Assembly: GCF_028583425.1 (NCBI RefSeq)
Contig: NC_072790.1
Location: forward strand, 212,204,897 to 212,268,896
Length of the DNA: 64,000 nucleotides
Origin: Eublepharis macularius
Taxonomy: Eukaryota; Chordata; Lepidosauria; Squamata; Eublepharidae
Direction: 5' to 3'
Shown in pieces: positions 1 to 14,740 of the stretch; position 1 is the first letter of the stretch; every line of letters begins with the position of its first letter. Under the pieces are notes generated by a model. The model worked only from the letters and a program-made list of their open reading frames with translations. It was not told where the DNA came from and ran no database searches. The translations under genes and the position numbers were made by a program.

Positions 1-487
1 TTCATGGCAAATCTTCAAAGAAGGAAATTTAACAAGCTCTCTCATTACCCGGAACCTTCAGTTTCCAATGCTTAACTGCTGCTAAATTGGTTTTTGAAAA
101 CATTTCCACAATTCTCAAGCCTACATTCCCATAGTGTCTTTTCATATCCCACCTCCACTTACCCAGGTCTGAATAAGCACCAGAAAGTTACACTCCCATT
201 TATCAAAATTTCCAATCAGCTGAACATTTGGGTTGTCTTCTAAGTCATTAAGAAAATGACAGAGAGCTAAACAGAAGTGCCTGGTAAGAGTTTCAGAACT
301 GACAGTTCTCACTCAGAAAAATTGGCTGACGATAAAATTGAATGGATTGTAGGGGGAGGGAATAGAGAGAGACATTTTGCTGCGCTTCAGTGAAGGTTAG
401 AAAACTAAAGCTGGGGAACACAACCTAGCTGAGCTACAGAATTTGGATTTAAGTTGATTTAGACCTTTTAAGTCAATTGTGGGTATA
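1..487. other. SPTBN1 intron sequence
   Basis: No coding exon or recognisable repeat was seen before the SINE. By position this is intron sequence upstream of the exon at 2419. Frame-open stretches here lack similarity to spectrin or any family I recognise. Confidence 0.6.
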
Positions 488-502
488 TTTAACTTTGGAT
501 GA

Positions 503-628
503 TTGGGGAAGGCAATGGCAAACCACCCCGTAACAGAAGTCTGCCAAGAAAATGTCATGATGCAGCGTCCCCCCCATGGGTCAGTAATGACTCGGTGCTT
601 GCACAAGGGACTACCTTTACTGTTTACC
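503..628 (+). mobile_element. Sauria SINE, 5'-truncated (Bov-B-type 3' tail)
   Basis: The body has the characteristic Sauria-SINE 3' half: GGGGAAGGCAATGGCAAACC, then TCTGCCAAGAAAA, CCATGGGTCAG and GACTCGGTGCTTGCAC. It is flanked by a 15-bp direct repeat with one mismatch (TTTAACTTTGGATGA at 488-502, TTTAACTTTGAATGA at 629-643), so it is a 5'-truncated retroposed copy. Sauria SINEs are known from squamates and share their 3' tail with Bov-B LINEs, which mobilise them. The family call comes from remembered consensus, not a search. A bare Bov-B LINE 3' end is the alternative. Confidence 0.85.
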
Positions 629-643
629 TTTAACTTTGAATGA

Positions 644-2418
644 CTTACATATTTAGGCCATGCAAGAGAACTTTAAAAAAACCCATGATCCTATGCATAA
701 ACTCCTCAAGTTCTGGAATAAATTGTGCAAATTAGTGTGACATGCATAAATGTGATAACTGGCATATATTCTGACCTTTTAAATTGGCTTATATTATTCA
801 TTGGTATTGGCAGGGAAGGAGGGTGGCTGGTGGAACTCTGCATGTCTTTAGAGGTTGGCAAACATACTGATAAGCTATGGGAAGGGAGATAACCACTATT
901 CATGATGTTCAGGCACAGATAATACTTGCAGAAACAAATGACAAATTTACAGCTTCCCACATAATAATTGTGCTGCTTTTCCGTTGTCCAAAATTTGGCC
1001 AAAGCAGTGGAAATGTCTTTTAATTTTCCTGCCCTTTACAAGTCCCTGCTTGTCCTCCATGTAAAAATGGCACAGTATGTTTGTAATCTACTACTAAAGC
1101 ACTGAGCAGCGCTGGGCTTTAGTAACTCGCTAATAATAACCCCACTCTTCAGCTGTGTAACTCTTTGTGGGCTGCTACCAGTGGCTTTTCCTTGGCATAG
1201 AGTTAAAAGCCAAAATCTGTTGATAAATGTATTGATCCCTACTTGGGACTAAGCTGGCATTGCAAAAGGTTACAGCTTTCAGGATTCCGATTTAAAATGA
1301 TTTGAGGGTGAAATGGCTGCTGAAGACATCAAGAATGTGACCGGTCAGAGCTGCCCCCTCTAGGCATCTCAGTTACAGTACAACGGGCAACGCGACCAAC
1401 AAAGCGAGTGATGGCCAAAGCCTTGGTTCTGTCTTTGTTTGGGGGTAAATAGACGTGTGATGTTGAGTGGTTGTAGTGTTTTCCCAGTTCCTTTAACACA
1501 CAATCTGATCCTCCCCATTCCAAAGTTCATTAGAGACTCTGAAAGAATTTGACAATTTGACCTTCAACCTATTGCATTCTCATTTACCTCTCCCTTTAAC
1601 TTTGCCTGCCTTTGAAGATTAGCTCTTAACTAAGGTGATGGGCAGGATGAAAAAGCATGTTACCCTCCTCCTTTCTAATACCTGCATGTTGTCTTTTGAT
1701 TACTTTGTTATGCTGGGGATGGGGTAGGCAGTAAGGAGGAAATCGCATTTGCAGAAACCCATCTAGAGTTCTAGGGCCAATCAGGGTTTTCCTATGACAG
1801 TAACCTTTTACTGGATTAGTACATTGTTAAAGTAACTGCACTGATTCAATAGCAGTAATTTTAATAAATGTATGGAGGAGGGCTGGTATGATTTTTTTTT
1901 CTTTCTGCACTCAGAAACGTGAGATTCTTACTGTTGCAATATATGAGCAAATGTGTTCACAATTAAATTACATGGCTGCAGTCTGGGGACTGTTAACATG
2001 AACAGTTTTCCACTGCCAGTTATGAAATGTCAAAGCCCTATACATATGGAGCACTGGGATTCTCCATAGCCATTAATGGAGAAATCCTTGTTGCCTGTAT
2101 GGGGATTGCATTTGCTAGATTATGGGTTTATGAATTTGTCTAGCAGAGACATGTGCGGTAAAACTCTCACAGGAGGTCTATCTCCTCTCCTACCTTAGTT
2201 TCTTCACTGCTATCAATTGGGTACTAATTTACTGATACTTTCTAATTACTTTGGCCCTTTTCCCCACAGTGGGGTGTAAGAGTAGTTTACCTGGCTGCAT
2301 TGCTCTGCACACAGTGTGCAAGATTTGCAAATGCGCATTAAGATTTTCTTGTATTGGAAAAATGACTTTTTGATTCCTCGTTATTGAATGCGGTCTGTTT
2401 TTCACTCCTCTTTCTTAG
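644..2418. other. SPTBN1 intron, mostly without recognised repeats
   Basis: No spectrin exon was found. The interval ends in a pyrimidine-rich tract and an AG (2417-2418) that serves as the acceptor for the exon at 2419. No interspersed element was recognised. Confidence 0.6.
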
Positions 2419-2657
2419 ATGGGAGAAACCAGGGAAGCCAATGAAATGGTAAATGGAGCCACAGATCAGAGGACAAGCTCCAAAGAGACTAGTCCAGTTC
2501 CTTCCCCAACTGCAGATCGCAAAGCCAAGGCAGGACTCCAGGCTCAAACTGCTGCCACACTCCCAGCCAAAACGCAAGAGATACCTTCTGCTCAGATGGA
2601 GGGCTTCTTGCATCGCAAACATGAATGGGAGTCGCACAGCAAGAAAGCGTCAAACAG
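2419..2657 (+). CDS. SPTBN1: SPTBN1 (beta-II spectrin) exon: linker plus start of PH domain
   Basis: Fourth-from-last coding exon of beta-II spectrin, the membrane-skeleton protein that pairs with alpha-II spectrin and crosslinks actin. It follows a TTTCTTAG acceptor and opens with MGETREANEMVNGAT, matching the vertebrate SPTBN1 linker between the last spectrin repeat and the PH domain. About 59 Ser/Thr/Pro/Ala-rich residues come first, then the first PH strand (QMEGFLHRKHEWESHSKK, residues ~59-76 of this exon). The last codon is split: AG here, completed by A in the next exon to give Arg. The donor is GTATTG, a weaker match than GTAAGT. The upstream exons (actin-binding domain and spectrin repeats) lie outside the window. 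The call rests on protein recognition and correct joining of four exons. Confidence 0.95.
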
Positions 2658-6722
<4,065 letters not shown>

Positions 6723-6765
6723 GCTAACTGATGGCAATGAGTACCTCTTCCAGGCCAAAGATGAT
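6723..6765 (+). CDS. SPTBN1: SPTBN1 mini-exon: PH-domain strand
   Basis: A 43-nt exon encoding LTDGNEYLFQAKDD after completing the split Arg codon. It sits between a TTACAG acceptor and a GTAAGT donor. It matches the PH-domain segment NDGNEYLFQAKDD of vertebrate beta-II spectrin. It is far too short to be found as an ORF and is identified only because it bridges the flanking exons in frame. The exon ends on a codon boundary (phase 0), as the next exon requires. Confidence 0.96.
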
Positions 6766-6924
6766 GTAAGTTTCTTTCTCTTGTTCGGTTTTTTTTTTAA
6801 AAAAAATAGTGTCAGTACTACTAGTGTCCCATCATTGCTGTGGTATTCTTTGAATTGTATGTTAAGGAACAGATTCCTTTCTGGTGAGCAAAAAGCTTCA
6901 GCCACAGTATGTGTATTATGATTA

Positions 6925-7060
6925 TTGTATTTATTTATTTAAAACATTTATATGCCACCTTTCCACCCAAGGCAGCGAACAACAGATATTAAAACACTGA
7001 AAACATTAAAATCATATTTAAAATATATCTATGAATATAATTTAAAACACAACACGAACA
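6925..7060 (-). repeat. LINE 3'-end fragment
   Basis: ATTTATTTATTTAAAACATTTATATGCCACCTTTCC followed by AAGGCAGC and an A-rich region with repeated TTAAAAC/ACATTAAAA words is the reverse of the usual 3' end of L2/CR1-group LINEs in squamates. No coding portion remains. Confidence 0.55.
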
Positions 7061-7304
7061 TACACTCACGAGTATGTGTATTATGATGACACCACCATGC
7101 TCAGGGGACAAGAACTGGGAAGCCTCTTGGCTTATCTTAACCCATGCACTAGATACATTTGGCCAGAGGAAGTATCAGAAGGGCAGTGGGAATGTATGTT
7201 GGTGTCTTCTCCAACTCCATTAAACATCATAACATCCTGATACTATTTTAAGATGAGTTTAGAACTTAAAAGAGTTCAGAACTTTAAGCTGAGTTCAGGA
7301 CTTA

Positions 7305-7532
7305 CAGTGTGGTGTAATGGTTAGAGTCTCAGACTAGGATCTAGGAGACTAGGGTTAAACCCCCATTCTGCCAGGGAAGCTAGCAGGGTGACCTTGGGCC
7401 AGTCACACTTTCAGCCTTATCTACACAAGGCTGTTGTGAGGATAAAATGGAGGAGAGGACAATGTTATAAGCACTTTGGGTCCCCACTAGGGAGAATGGT
7501 GAGGTATATGAAATGAAATAAATAAATATCCC
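7305..7532 (+). mobile_element. tRNA-derived SINE, diverged
   Basis: The order is GTGTGGTGTAATGGTTAGAG (box A-like), GGGTTAAACCCCC (box B-like), GGTGACCTTGGGCCAGTCAC, then a tail ending AAATGAAATAAATAAATA. It shares this layout with copies at 12.3, 19.4 and 55.8 kb but belongs to a more diverged subfamily. Resembles the tRNA-derived SINE class common in lizards. Confidence 0.75.
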
Positions 7533-7924
7533 TGGCATGTCTGTGACCCTTCTTTGTCAAGATAGCTATATTTTTTCTGGGAGCTCAGGACAAGTTGCCC
7601 ATCATGATTGAGGATGTTTCCCATGTTCTCCCTTTGGGACTGACAGGAGCATAGTAAGACAAGAGAATATCCTTCCACCGGGTCTCAAGGTGCAAGCAAT
7701 GTCTCCAGACTGGAGACTCCAGGCACCACTAAGAAGAACCCTCCACTTAAATGAACTTGCCATTTTTGCTTCCTTCAGCTTGTTAGCTCTTTTCTGCAAA
7801 TGTTCCATCTCAGAAATCCATTTATAAATATGTATAAAGCATTAATTTTAAAAAACTACAGGGAAGCTGACGAACTCCTAAAGTGCTCTGTGTGTATATG
7901 TCTGAACATTAATGCTTCTTGCAG

Positions 7925-8140
7925 GAGGACATGAACACATGGATCCAGGCTATCACCTCTGCAATCTCTTCGGACAAAATCGATGTGTCTGCAAGCACAC
8001 AGAGTACCCCAGCTACGAGCCGTGCCCAGACCCTGCCAGCCAGCGTTACAATAACCAGCGAATCAAGTCCCGGCAAGCGGGAGAAAGACAAAGAGAAGGA
8101 CAAAGAAAAGCGATTCAGCCTTTTTGGGAAAAAGAAGTGA
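7925..8140 (+). CDS. SPTBN1: SPTBN1 terminal coding exon: PH helix and Lys-rich tail
   Basis: The last coding exon starts after CTTGCAG. It gives EDMNTWIQAITSAISSDK, the C-terminal PH-domain helix with the invariant Trp, then a Ser/Thr-rich linker (STQSTPATSRAQTLPASVTI) and a highly basic tail ending KRFSLFGKKK before TGA at 8138-8140. This matches the long (PH-containing) isoform of beta-II spectrin. The joined four exons are 672 nt, 223 residues plus stop, with no frameshift. The linker reads LPASVTITSES; as I recall, the mammalian protein has one extra Val here. Overlapping frames over this exon are shadows. Confidence 0.97.
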   Translation, partial: EDMNTWIQAITSAISSDKIDVSASTQSTPATSRAQTLPASVTITSESSPGKREKDKEKDKEKRFSLFGKKK

Positions 8141-9290
8141 ACTCCCATCTATCCTACACGCTGCACTTCTCCGACCGTTCCAGTGGAATTCCAGCATGCA
8201 AGCTCAGAACCAATACATTACTCTCCGTGCCTAATGTTCCTCAATGTGATTTAATTTTTTTTATTTATAGAGCATTAAAAATACACAAAAATATTCTAAA
8301 GTTACAAATGTCTGAGGTGCATTGGGCAGCTTCTGTTTAAGAGAGAACCAGGTTTCTTTCTTTTTCTTTTCTTTCTCTTTTTTTAAAATAAAGTTAATGT
8401 AGATTAGATCTTACTATTTAAACTGTTCCTCAATTTTGTGAGGCTGTCTTGGAAAACAACCCCCTCCCCCCATACCTTAATGTCATTGATATGCAAGGCA
8501 GCGGTGCTTACAAAGTCAACACGCCCATCGGAGACAGACAGACGTACACTTTTTTTTTCACTTCCATCTAAAGTGGTTGCACTGAGTCTTGATCAAGTTG
8601 ATTGTTCCCACTGCGAATCTAACCTTTAATGAAATGGGTAGCATATTCTCTTTTGCCGTAACAGAGTGCAGCCCAGCATTAACTTGCAGACCAAAATCAT
8701 TTGTATCCAAGCATCTGTTTATTATTAACACGATTGTGACGCTTTTTTCCTGCATCTGGCAATGACAGTTAAGAATGTTGGTATGGACAACGAAGGACTT
8801 AGCATACTGATAACAGTTTTAAATAATCTGTAATTTCAGCTCTATCTCTTTTTTGCTGAAATACATTATATTGTATGTTTCAGATAAATCTAGTACAAAG
8901 TATAATAAGACTAGATGTATAATAAAAAAACCCTTTAAAATCATTGATTAAGTGTAAAAGTGGAACTGAAGCATTTACTGGAAAAAAGTAATGTTACTCC
9001 AATGGTTACTTGCTTGTCTGCTGCTACACTGTGTTATAATTTTGCTACATTACCTTTGCTCTTTGATACATAGTGTGCATTTCTCTGTCACTGTAACTAT
9101 TGTAATGAACAATTTTCATCTTACTGCACAATCAAAAAACAAAATTTACATTTAATAGGAATGAATTTTCAGTGACTGGGCCTGTAGTCAGGATAGTACT
9201 GGAACTGGCTTTCGGTTGTATGGAACTGTACCTTTAGACTTTTACCCTATCTGTTAAATATATGCTATGTCATTAAATGCTTTTAAAACT
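8141..9290 (+). other. SPTBN1: SPTBN1 3' UTR
   Basis: AT-rich sequence after the stop with no interspersed repeat. Candidate polyadenylation signals are AATAAA at 8387-8392 and 8921-8926 and ATTAAA at 9272-9277. The last is followed by TTTTAAAACTAAATCTGATA and then loss of UTR-like sequence, so I take it as the distal end. Repeat-free composition up to that point supports a constrained UTR. The actual cleavage sites cannot be fixed without transcripts. Confidence 0.7.
9272..9277 (+). terminator. SPTBN1: Probable distal polyadenylation signal of SPTBN1
   Basis: ATTAAA variant hexamer at the end of the repeat-free 3' UTR. The proximal AATAAA at 8921-8926 is a strong alternative, so two UTR lengths are possible. 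Confidence 0.5.
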
Positions 9291-9433
9291 AAATCTGATA
9301 CTTAGATTCCTTCTTCCCTCCCTACCCAACAGTAACCCACTCACCCCTTTTCAATATATCAAATACTGATTTTGAAAGAAAAACAAAAATTTCTTCGATA
9401 TTTTCCCCTTTTCCTTGGCACATCCTTGATGAG

Positions 9434-9646
9434 TAGGTTTGCCTGACTCATGCCTGGAGATCTCCTGGAATTACAACTGATCTCCAGACTACAATGATCA
9501 ATTCCCCTTAAGGTAAGGGCAGATATGGAGGGCAGACTCTATGGCATTATACTCCACTGATGTCCCTCCCCACCCCAAACCTGGCTCTCCCCATGCTCCA
9601 TTCCTCAAATTTCCAGGAAGTTCCCAACCCAGAGTTGGCAACCCTA
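9434..9646 (-). mobile_element. hAT-like MITE, TAGGGTTGCCA family (copy 1)
   Basis: A 213-bp nonautonomous DNA element with terminal inverted repeats TAGGTTTGCC...GGCAACCCTA and an internal foldback of CTGGAGATCTCCTGGAATTAC type. Flanking 8-bp duplications TTGATGAG (9426-9433) and TCGATGAG (9647-9654) differ at one base. The 8-bp duplication fits hAT elements. Sister copies are at 14024 and 18377. Confidence 0.85.
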
Positions 9647-9654
9647 TCGATGAG

Positions 9655-10379
9655 ACATGGAACTAGCCAAAGAAGTCTATTAAGGTCCTAGTATCAGGCC
9701 ATCTGAGCAATCACATCTTTTGAATAATTTGCTCCCTTTCACACAACACCTACCCTGGCCCTATGGAGTTAGACAAATGGTTTTACAATTGGGAAATAGT
9801 GTGTTGCTCAGAGTGATTGTTCCAGAACACCTCAACTGGTGAACCTATGGCTAGGGTGAATGTTGGTCAGTATACTGGGGGCAAAATTCTTACTGTTCTA
9901 TAGGTTTCTAAAACTGCAGCCTCTACTTGAGGACAAGCAAATTTATCTAATGGGGAAGGAAACTGCAAACTATTTTGGGAGGGGAGGTCTGCAAATCTTT
10001 GTTTTCTGTGATTTTATTTGGTTCCTGGTTAATGTGAACCTGTTTTATCTCCCTATAAGTAATTAAACACAAACAGGCCCGGTGGCTCTGACCAAAGGTC
10101 CATCTGATTGAGCATCTTATTTCTAACAACAATTAATAAAATGTCTCGTAGGAGCCCTTAAGCTTGTTGTTTACCCTCAGTATCTGTGCTCACTGTAAGT
10201 GCTATAAACTGTTCTCCATATCTAGCTTTGAAGTTGTAGATAGATGGACACATTTGTTAAATCTAGATGCATCAAGTTCTCATCTTTATATATACAAGAC
10301 CACCATCTGGCATACAAGTGGGTGTGCTTTTAAGTCTACTAGGTTGTACCCCCAGAACCACCAAGCAGTTGTTTATATG
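9655..10379. other. Intergenic, nothing recognised
   Basis: Unique-looking AT-rich sequence between two MITEs; no exon-like block or repeat family recognised. Confidence 0.5.
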
Positions 10380-10769
10380 CAGGGTGTCCATATGAAACCT
10401 TTATAACTTTGAATCATAATAAATATTGAATGAAAACATATAGAGTAATAAAGTTTGCTTTATTGAACAACATATCCAAAAGTTTATTTTAAAGTATATT
10501 TTTACATACAGTTCTCCAAATTCCACTTCAACATGACCTCTCCGTGTCACCCAGAGCAAATCAAGTCACTACTTTTAACTCCAGATTCTCTCTGTGTCAC
10601 GTTCCATCTCTTGTACAACATGAGGCTTTTCAGATCCTTAGAACACTTTTTTTTGCTCTAATAAACTTTTTGAGTTTCTTTACCATACGCAAAAAACTTG
10701 TTATGTTATGTGAGCCAATTTGGAAGCTGTACTTATTCAAAATTGTAAAGGTTTCATGTGGACACCCTG
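10380..10769. mobile_element. Mariner-like nonautonomous element, 390 bp
   Basis: Terminal inverted repeats of about 34 bp begin CAGGGTGTCCATATGAAACC at the left and, on the opposite strand, CAGGGTGTCCACATGAAACC at the right. They differ at only a few positions. The right end abuts TA; the left abuts TG, which fits a TA duplication with one transition. No transposase frame is present. Tc1/mariner is inferred from the termini and dinucleotide target. Confidence 0.75.
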
Positions 10770-10928
10770 TACATTAAAAATGCTCTGAAATCATGTGCTA
10801 TTGATAAAACCAATTGAAGACATTCTGTACTATTTGATTTGTACAATTACTCCCTTGCAGTCAAGCTATTATCTGGCTTCCAATATACATTTTGTAGAAT
10901 CGTTAATGTACCATCCACATTAGCCAGA

Positions 10929-10985
10929 AGAATCATAGAGTTGGAAGGAACCTCCAGGGTCATCTAGTCCAACCCCTGCACAACG
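10929..10985 (-). repeat. CR1 LINE 3'-end fragment
   Basis: AATCATAGAGTTGGAAGGAA then GTCATCTAGTCCAACCCCTG is the reverse complement of the CR1 3' end, which normally finishes in a short ATTCTATGA repeat. Only about 57 bp remains. Confidence 0.8.
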
Positions 10986-11369
10986 CAAGCTGTTCACACT
11001 GTTAGTTTTTATAGTTATTGAATTTACACTATCACTAACAACCCCTCTCCTCTCCATTGTTCAAGATAAAGTACTTCTTTTCCCTTCTAAAATACTGTTT
11101 GCTTTGTTTGAAAATCCATTATTAGCTTAGGCACTGAATATCATGTTGGCTGCCACTTTGTTTCCAAATTCAATTCAAGGCATGGTTAGAACCTTCTAAG
11201 TCCTCCACAGCGTAATAAAGTCTAAAGGACTGTCATGTTTCTTATGTTTCATTTGTTCCCCTGCACCAGTTATGGTCCTCTGGTCGCCACCTTCTGGTTA
11301 TTTGCCAACTTAAGGATGCTCGCTTGGCATCCACTAGGACACTGTCTTTTTGTTAGTGGCTGCCATCTT

Positions 11370-11600
11370 GTAGAACAGGCTTCTAAAGGAGGTGAGGGGC
11401 CACTATGCTTAGAAGTCTTCAGGAAATACTGTAAGGCCATTTTATTTACTAGGGCTTCTAATGGGGTTTAAGCAGAAGGCATTTTCTTGAGTAGAGAGTT
11501 TTTATTGTACTGTGAATGGTTTTAATTTGGAATTGTATGCTAACTTTAGCCACAAAGGAAAGGCAGAATATCAATATTTTAACAAAAAGATAAAATAAGT
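11370..11600 (+). repeat. L2-like LINE 3' end
   Basis: Shows the usual 3' signature of the squamate L2 group: a decayed C-terminal coding block (AACAGGCTTCTAAAGGAGGT), then GTTTTTATTGTACTGTGAATGG, then GGCAGAATATCAATATTTTAA. No intact frame. Confidence 0.55.
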
Positions 11601-12310
11601 GTTCATCACTGGAAGGATCCAGGTGTTTGATCACCCAAGCACCTAAATATCTAATGTTTGTACCTAGGAATATTGAAACATCCCTCCATTCCTGTGCAGG
11701 TTGGCATCTACACTTCTAATGCTAGAATCTAAACATTTGGAATATTTTTCCAGGCCAGGGGCCGCGAGATACAGTGCACCACTTGCAGCTGTGTTTCACC
11801 GGACTTTTTAAAGAGCTTGTGATTGTTGACATGGCAGTTTCCATTTTAAAAACGGGGTGCTTGCTTTCAGAAAGGAGGAAAGACAAGTCATCATTATTCT
11901 GAACAGCTCTTTTGGTGTTTATGGAAAGCTCAGACCTAGCAACCGAGAGCAAGAAATTCCCAACAGACCTTGCCTGCCTAAGAACTGTAATGGAAAAGCA
12001 ATTCCTCAGTTAAGTCCTATATCCTCCATATCTCAACAACTTAGCTGTATAGTACAGAAGTTTAAGTGCCATGAAATCAAATCAGTCCTTTGGGGCTCTG
12101 AAGGTACCTATACTCCACTTAGTCTCATGAAATCAAATCAGGCCCCAGCTCTGCAACAGAAGATTACCGGGGGCGGGTGGGGTAATAGGAACAATACCTT
12201 GAATGAATGAGATAATCAGATAATTTAGCCAAAAAAACTAACATTGAATAATGTATAAAGGCTACATAAAGAGTCTGCAGAAACTCAAATAGGAAGACAG
12301 AACATGCATA

Positions 12311-12568
12311 AGAGCCAGTTTGGTGTAATGGTTAAGACTGTGGGACTCTAATCTGGAGAGCCGGGTTTGATTCCCCACTCCTCCACTTGAAGCCAGCTGG
12401 GTGACCTTGGGCTAGTCACGGCTCTCTGGAGCTCTCTCAGCCCCACCCACTTCACAGGGTGTTTTGTTGTGGGGATAATAGTAACATACTTTGTAAACCA
12501 CTCTGACTGGGCATTAAGTTGTCCTGAAGGGTGGTATATAAATCAAATATTATTATTATTATTATTAC
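12311..12568 (+). mobile_element. tRNA-derived SINE, near full length
   Basis: GAGCCAGTTTGGTGTAATGG (box A region), GGGTTTGATTCCCCACTCCT (box B), GTGACCTTGGGCTAGTCACG, CAGCCCCACCCACTTCACAG, GGTGGTATATAAATC, then a (TTA)n tail. Same family as 55786-56017. Resembles the lizard tRNA-SINE class; Pol III promoter boxes are visible. Confidence 0.88.
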
Positions 12569-13925
12569 TGTAAAATCATATTCCTTGACCAATGTAAGCA
12601 ATTAAATATCTAATTTATACCCTAATAAGAAACTAAAGATTTAGCCATAGACATATGATTCAGGGACCCATTTTAATAACAGAATTTGCAGTTTTACCAG
12701 ATTAGCATAGTTTTATAAGGAGGACCAACAGAATTTACAGTAAATACGCTCAGATTCCAGGGAAATAAATGGCATATATATGTAGCAAGGGAGGACCCCT
12801 TTGAAGAACAGGAACAGTCATTGCAAGACTCGGAGCTGGAATGAAAGGTGATGGGGGAAAGTAGAGATCAGTGACTAGCAGTCCCCCAAACCAGATTAGA
12901 ATTTAGATTCAGAATTCATCAATAAGACTTTATACTTTGAATTCAGGTTCAACCTCTCCAATATCCACTTAAAACACATAACAGATTTTAGGAAAGACCT
13001 TTCACTGCTCAAGGCTCAGGAGAGCTACTGCCATTCAGAATAGAAAAGGTGGACCAATAGTCTAACTCAGCATAACATAGCTTCTTGCGTTCATAGAAAA
13101 AGGGAGGGTGTGATGCTGGTACGCATTCCTTTCAGAGAACTGTGTCTCATATTCCAGGGTCTTTTGGCTCAACAGCATGTCAGCAATCCCAAAAAGTTAT
13201 CTTGGCATTTGTACTGTCCAACAGCGGAACCCTAGTATCCTGTGAAACACTAGGTCTGGCTCCCAATATTCCTGCCTAGGAATAAACCACTGTTAGTACA
13301 AATGTTACAAAAGGGGCTGTATAAATTCTGTAGACATTCTACAAAATAGGCTATTGACCTTTGCCAGTGCAGCAGTTAAGATTTATAAGCTCCTCCTCCA
13401 CATTTTCCAGATCCACCCTATTTACCTAGATAGTTGTTTGGTTCCTGCTAGTTTGACTCTTAACTCCAATTCATATGTTACTGAGGCAAGCATGTTAGAT
13501 GCCAAAAACCCTTCCCCATAGTTCAAACTCAGATTGTTTTGGTCAAATAGGAGATTCTGATCATGTCAGAATTTCCTGTCAGAATTTACCAATTACATCA
13601 TTTAACTGTATCTTTCCCAGATTAGGAATGTCATCAGAAAGGTGTTAAGTGCTCAATACCGTACCAAGATGACAGGGAACTAAAATGATTCGGGGAGGGT
13701 CACGTCACTCCCCCCACCCCAGTCTTAGGGCTACCAGCCTGTCAGAGTTGCTTGGTGATGTATTAGTTGGACTTCTGCCTTCCTATCTGCCCTTCATCCA
13801 CACTAGATTGTCCTAGTAGATTCAACCCCACTTTGTTCCCAATGCTTCTCTTTGGTAACAGATAAAGTATGACATCCATCTACCCCTCACTTCCCACCCA
13901 AATAGTTAACTGGTGTTTTGTAACA
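12569..13925. other. Intergenic, nothing recognised
   Basis: No conserved coding sequence or named repeat seen in this AT-rich stretch. Confidence 0.5.
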
Positions 13926-14005
13926 TCCAGTCTGATGAAGAGCTTTGGTGAGCTCGAAAACTTGGACAGCGTTTTGTGTCAATTTAGTTAGTGCTAATAA
14001 AATTT

Positions 14006-14465
14006 TTTGTCCTGACCCAGATATAGGGTTACCAGGTCCAGGTCCAGAAATTCCTGGAGATTTGGAAGGTGGAGCCTGGAGAGGGCAGAGTTTGTGGAGG
14101 GGAGGGGCCTCAGTAAGGTATGATGCCATAGAGTTCACCCTTCAGAGCAGCCATTTGCTCCAGGGGAACTGGTCTCTCTTACCAGATCAGTCGTAATTCC
14201 AGGAGATCTCAAGCTGTCACTTGGAGACTGGCAACCCTACCCAGATAGCCCAAGCAAGCCCAACCTCATGACATCTTGGAAGCTAACCAGGGTCAGCCTT
14301 GATTAGTAATTGGATGGGAAACCTCCAATGAAGAGCAGGGTTGCTATACAGAGGCAGGCAATGGTAAAGGTTCGTATGATTTGAATGGCAAGGTAAATAT
14401 GTCTTTAAAACCCCACCAGGAGTTGCCAGAAGTCAGCTATGACTTGACAGCACCTTCCACCACCC
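14006..14465 (+). mobile_element. 5S rRNA-derived SINE (copy 1), split by a MITE
   Basis: The body shows AGCCCAACCTCATGACATCT, GGAAGCTAACCAGGGTCAGC and TTGGATGGGAAACCTCCAAT, the internal control region of 5S rRNA, followed by an RTE/Bov-B-like tail (GAGGCAGGCAATGG, GAAGTCAGCTATGACTTGACAGCAC). Its 5' head is interrupted at 14024-14247 by a hAT-like MITE plus duplication. Copies with the same plan lie at 20757, 28575 and 52415. Pol III transcription from an internal 5S-type promoter is expected of the family. Confidence 0.85.
14024..14239 (+). mobile_element. hAT-like MITE, TAGGGTTGCCA family (copy 2)
   Basis: A 216-bp element with ends TAGGGTTACCAG and CTGGCAACCCTA and perfect 8-bp duplications CCCAGATA at 14016-14023 and 14240-14247. 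It lies within the head of a 5S-derived SINE, so it is the younger of the two. Noncoding. Confidence 0.92.
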
Positions 14466-14731
14466 ATAAAAAAGATGACTTCGATTTTGTCCTTGCTTTT
14501 GGATTTTGCATGGACCAATATGGGGAGTACATCTTTTTCTAAGGTCCCTCAGCCCCTGTCATGGATGAATGGAGATATGAAACTGGTTTCTCCAGTCCAA
14601 ATCCAACATTCGAACCACTATTATTGGGAATAAATCCTATTGAATTGAGCGAGTCTTCCTTTGAAAATATACATTGGATCTAGACACTCTATAGCGAAAT
14701 ATGTCACAGAGCGCTCGCCATTAAAAAAAAC
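14466..14731. other. Intergenic, nothing recognised
   Basis: Short unclassified interval ending at the L1 target site; no coding or repeat features identified. Confidence 0.5.
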
Positions 14732-14740
14732 AAAACTTGA
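14732..14740. repeat. Target-site duplication of the L1 (left copy)
   Basis: AAAACTTGA, repeated at 17618-17626 directly after the poly(A). Its A-rich start resembles the L1 endonuclease preference for TT/AAAA-like sites. Confidence 0.85.

Larger units (their letters stand above)
6766..7924 (+). other. Last SPTBN1 intron
   Basis: Bounded by GTAAGT (6766) and CTTGCAG (ending 7924). It contains a LINE 3'-end fragment near 6925-7060 and a tRNA-derived SINE near 7305-7532, listed separately. The rest shows nothing recognisable. Confidence 0.8.
10770..12310. other. Intergenic with CR1 and L2-like fragments
   Basis: Contains a short CR1 3' fragment (10929-10985) and an L2-like 3' end (about 11370-11600), listed separately. 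Otherwise no gene-like sequence recognised. Confidence 0.5.
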
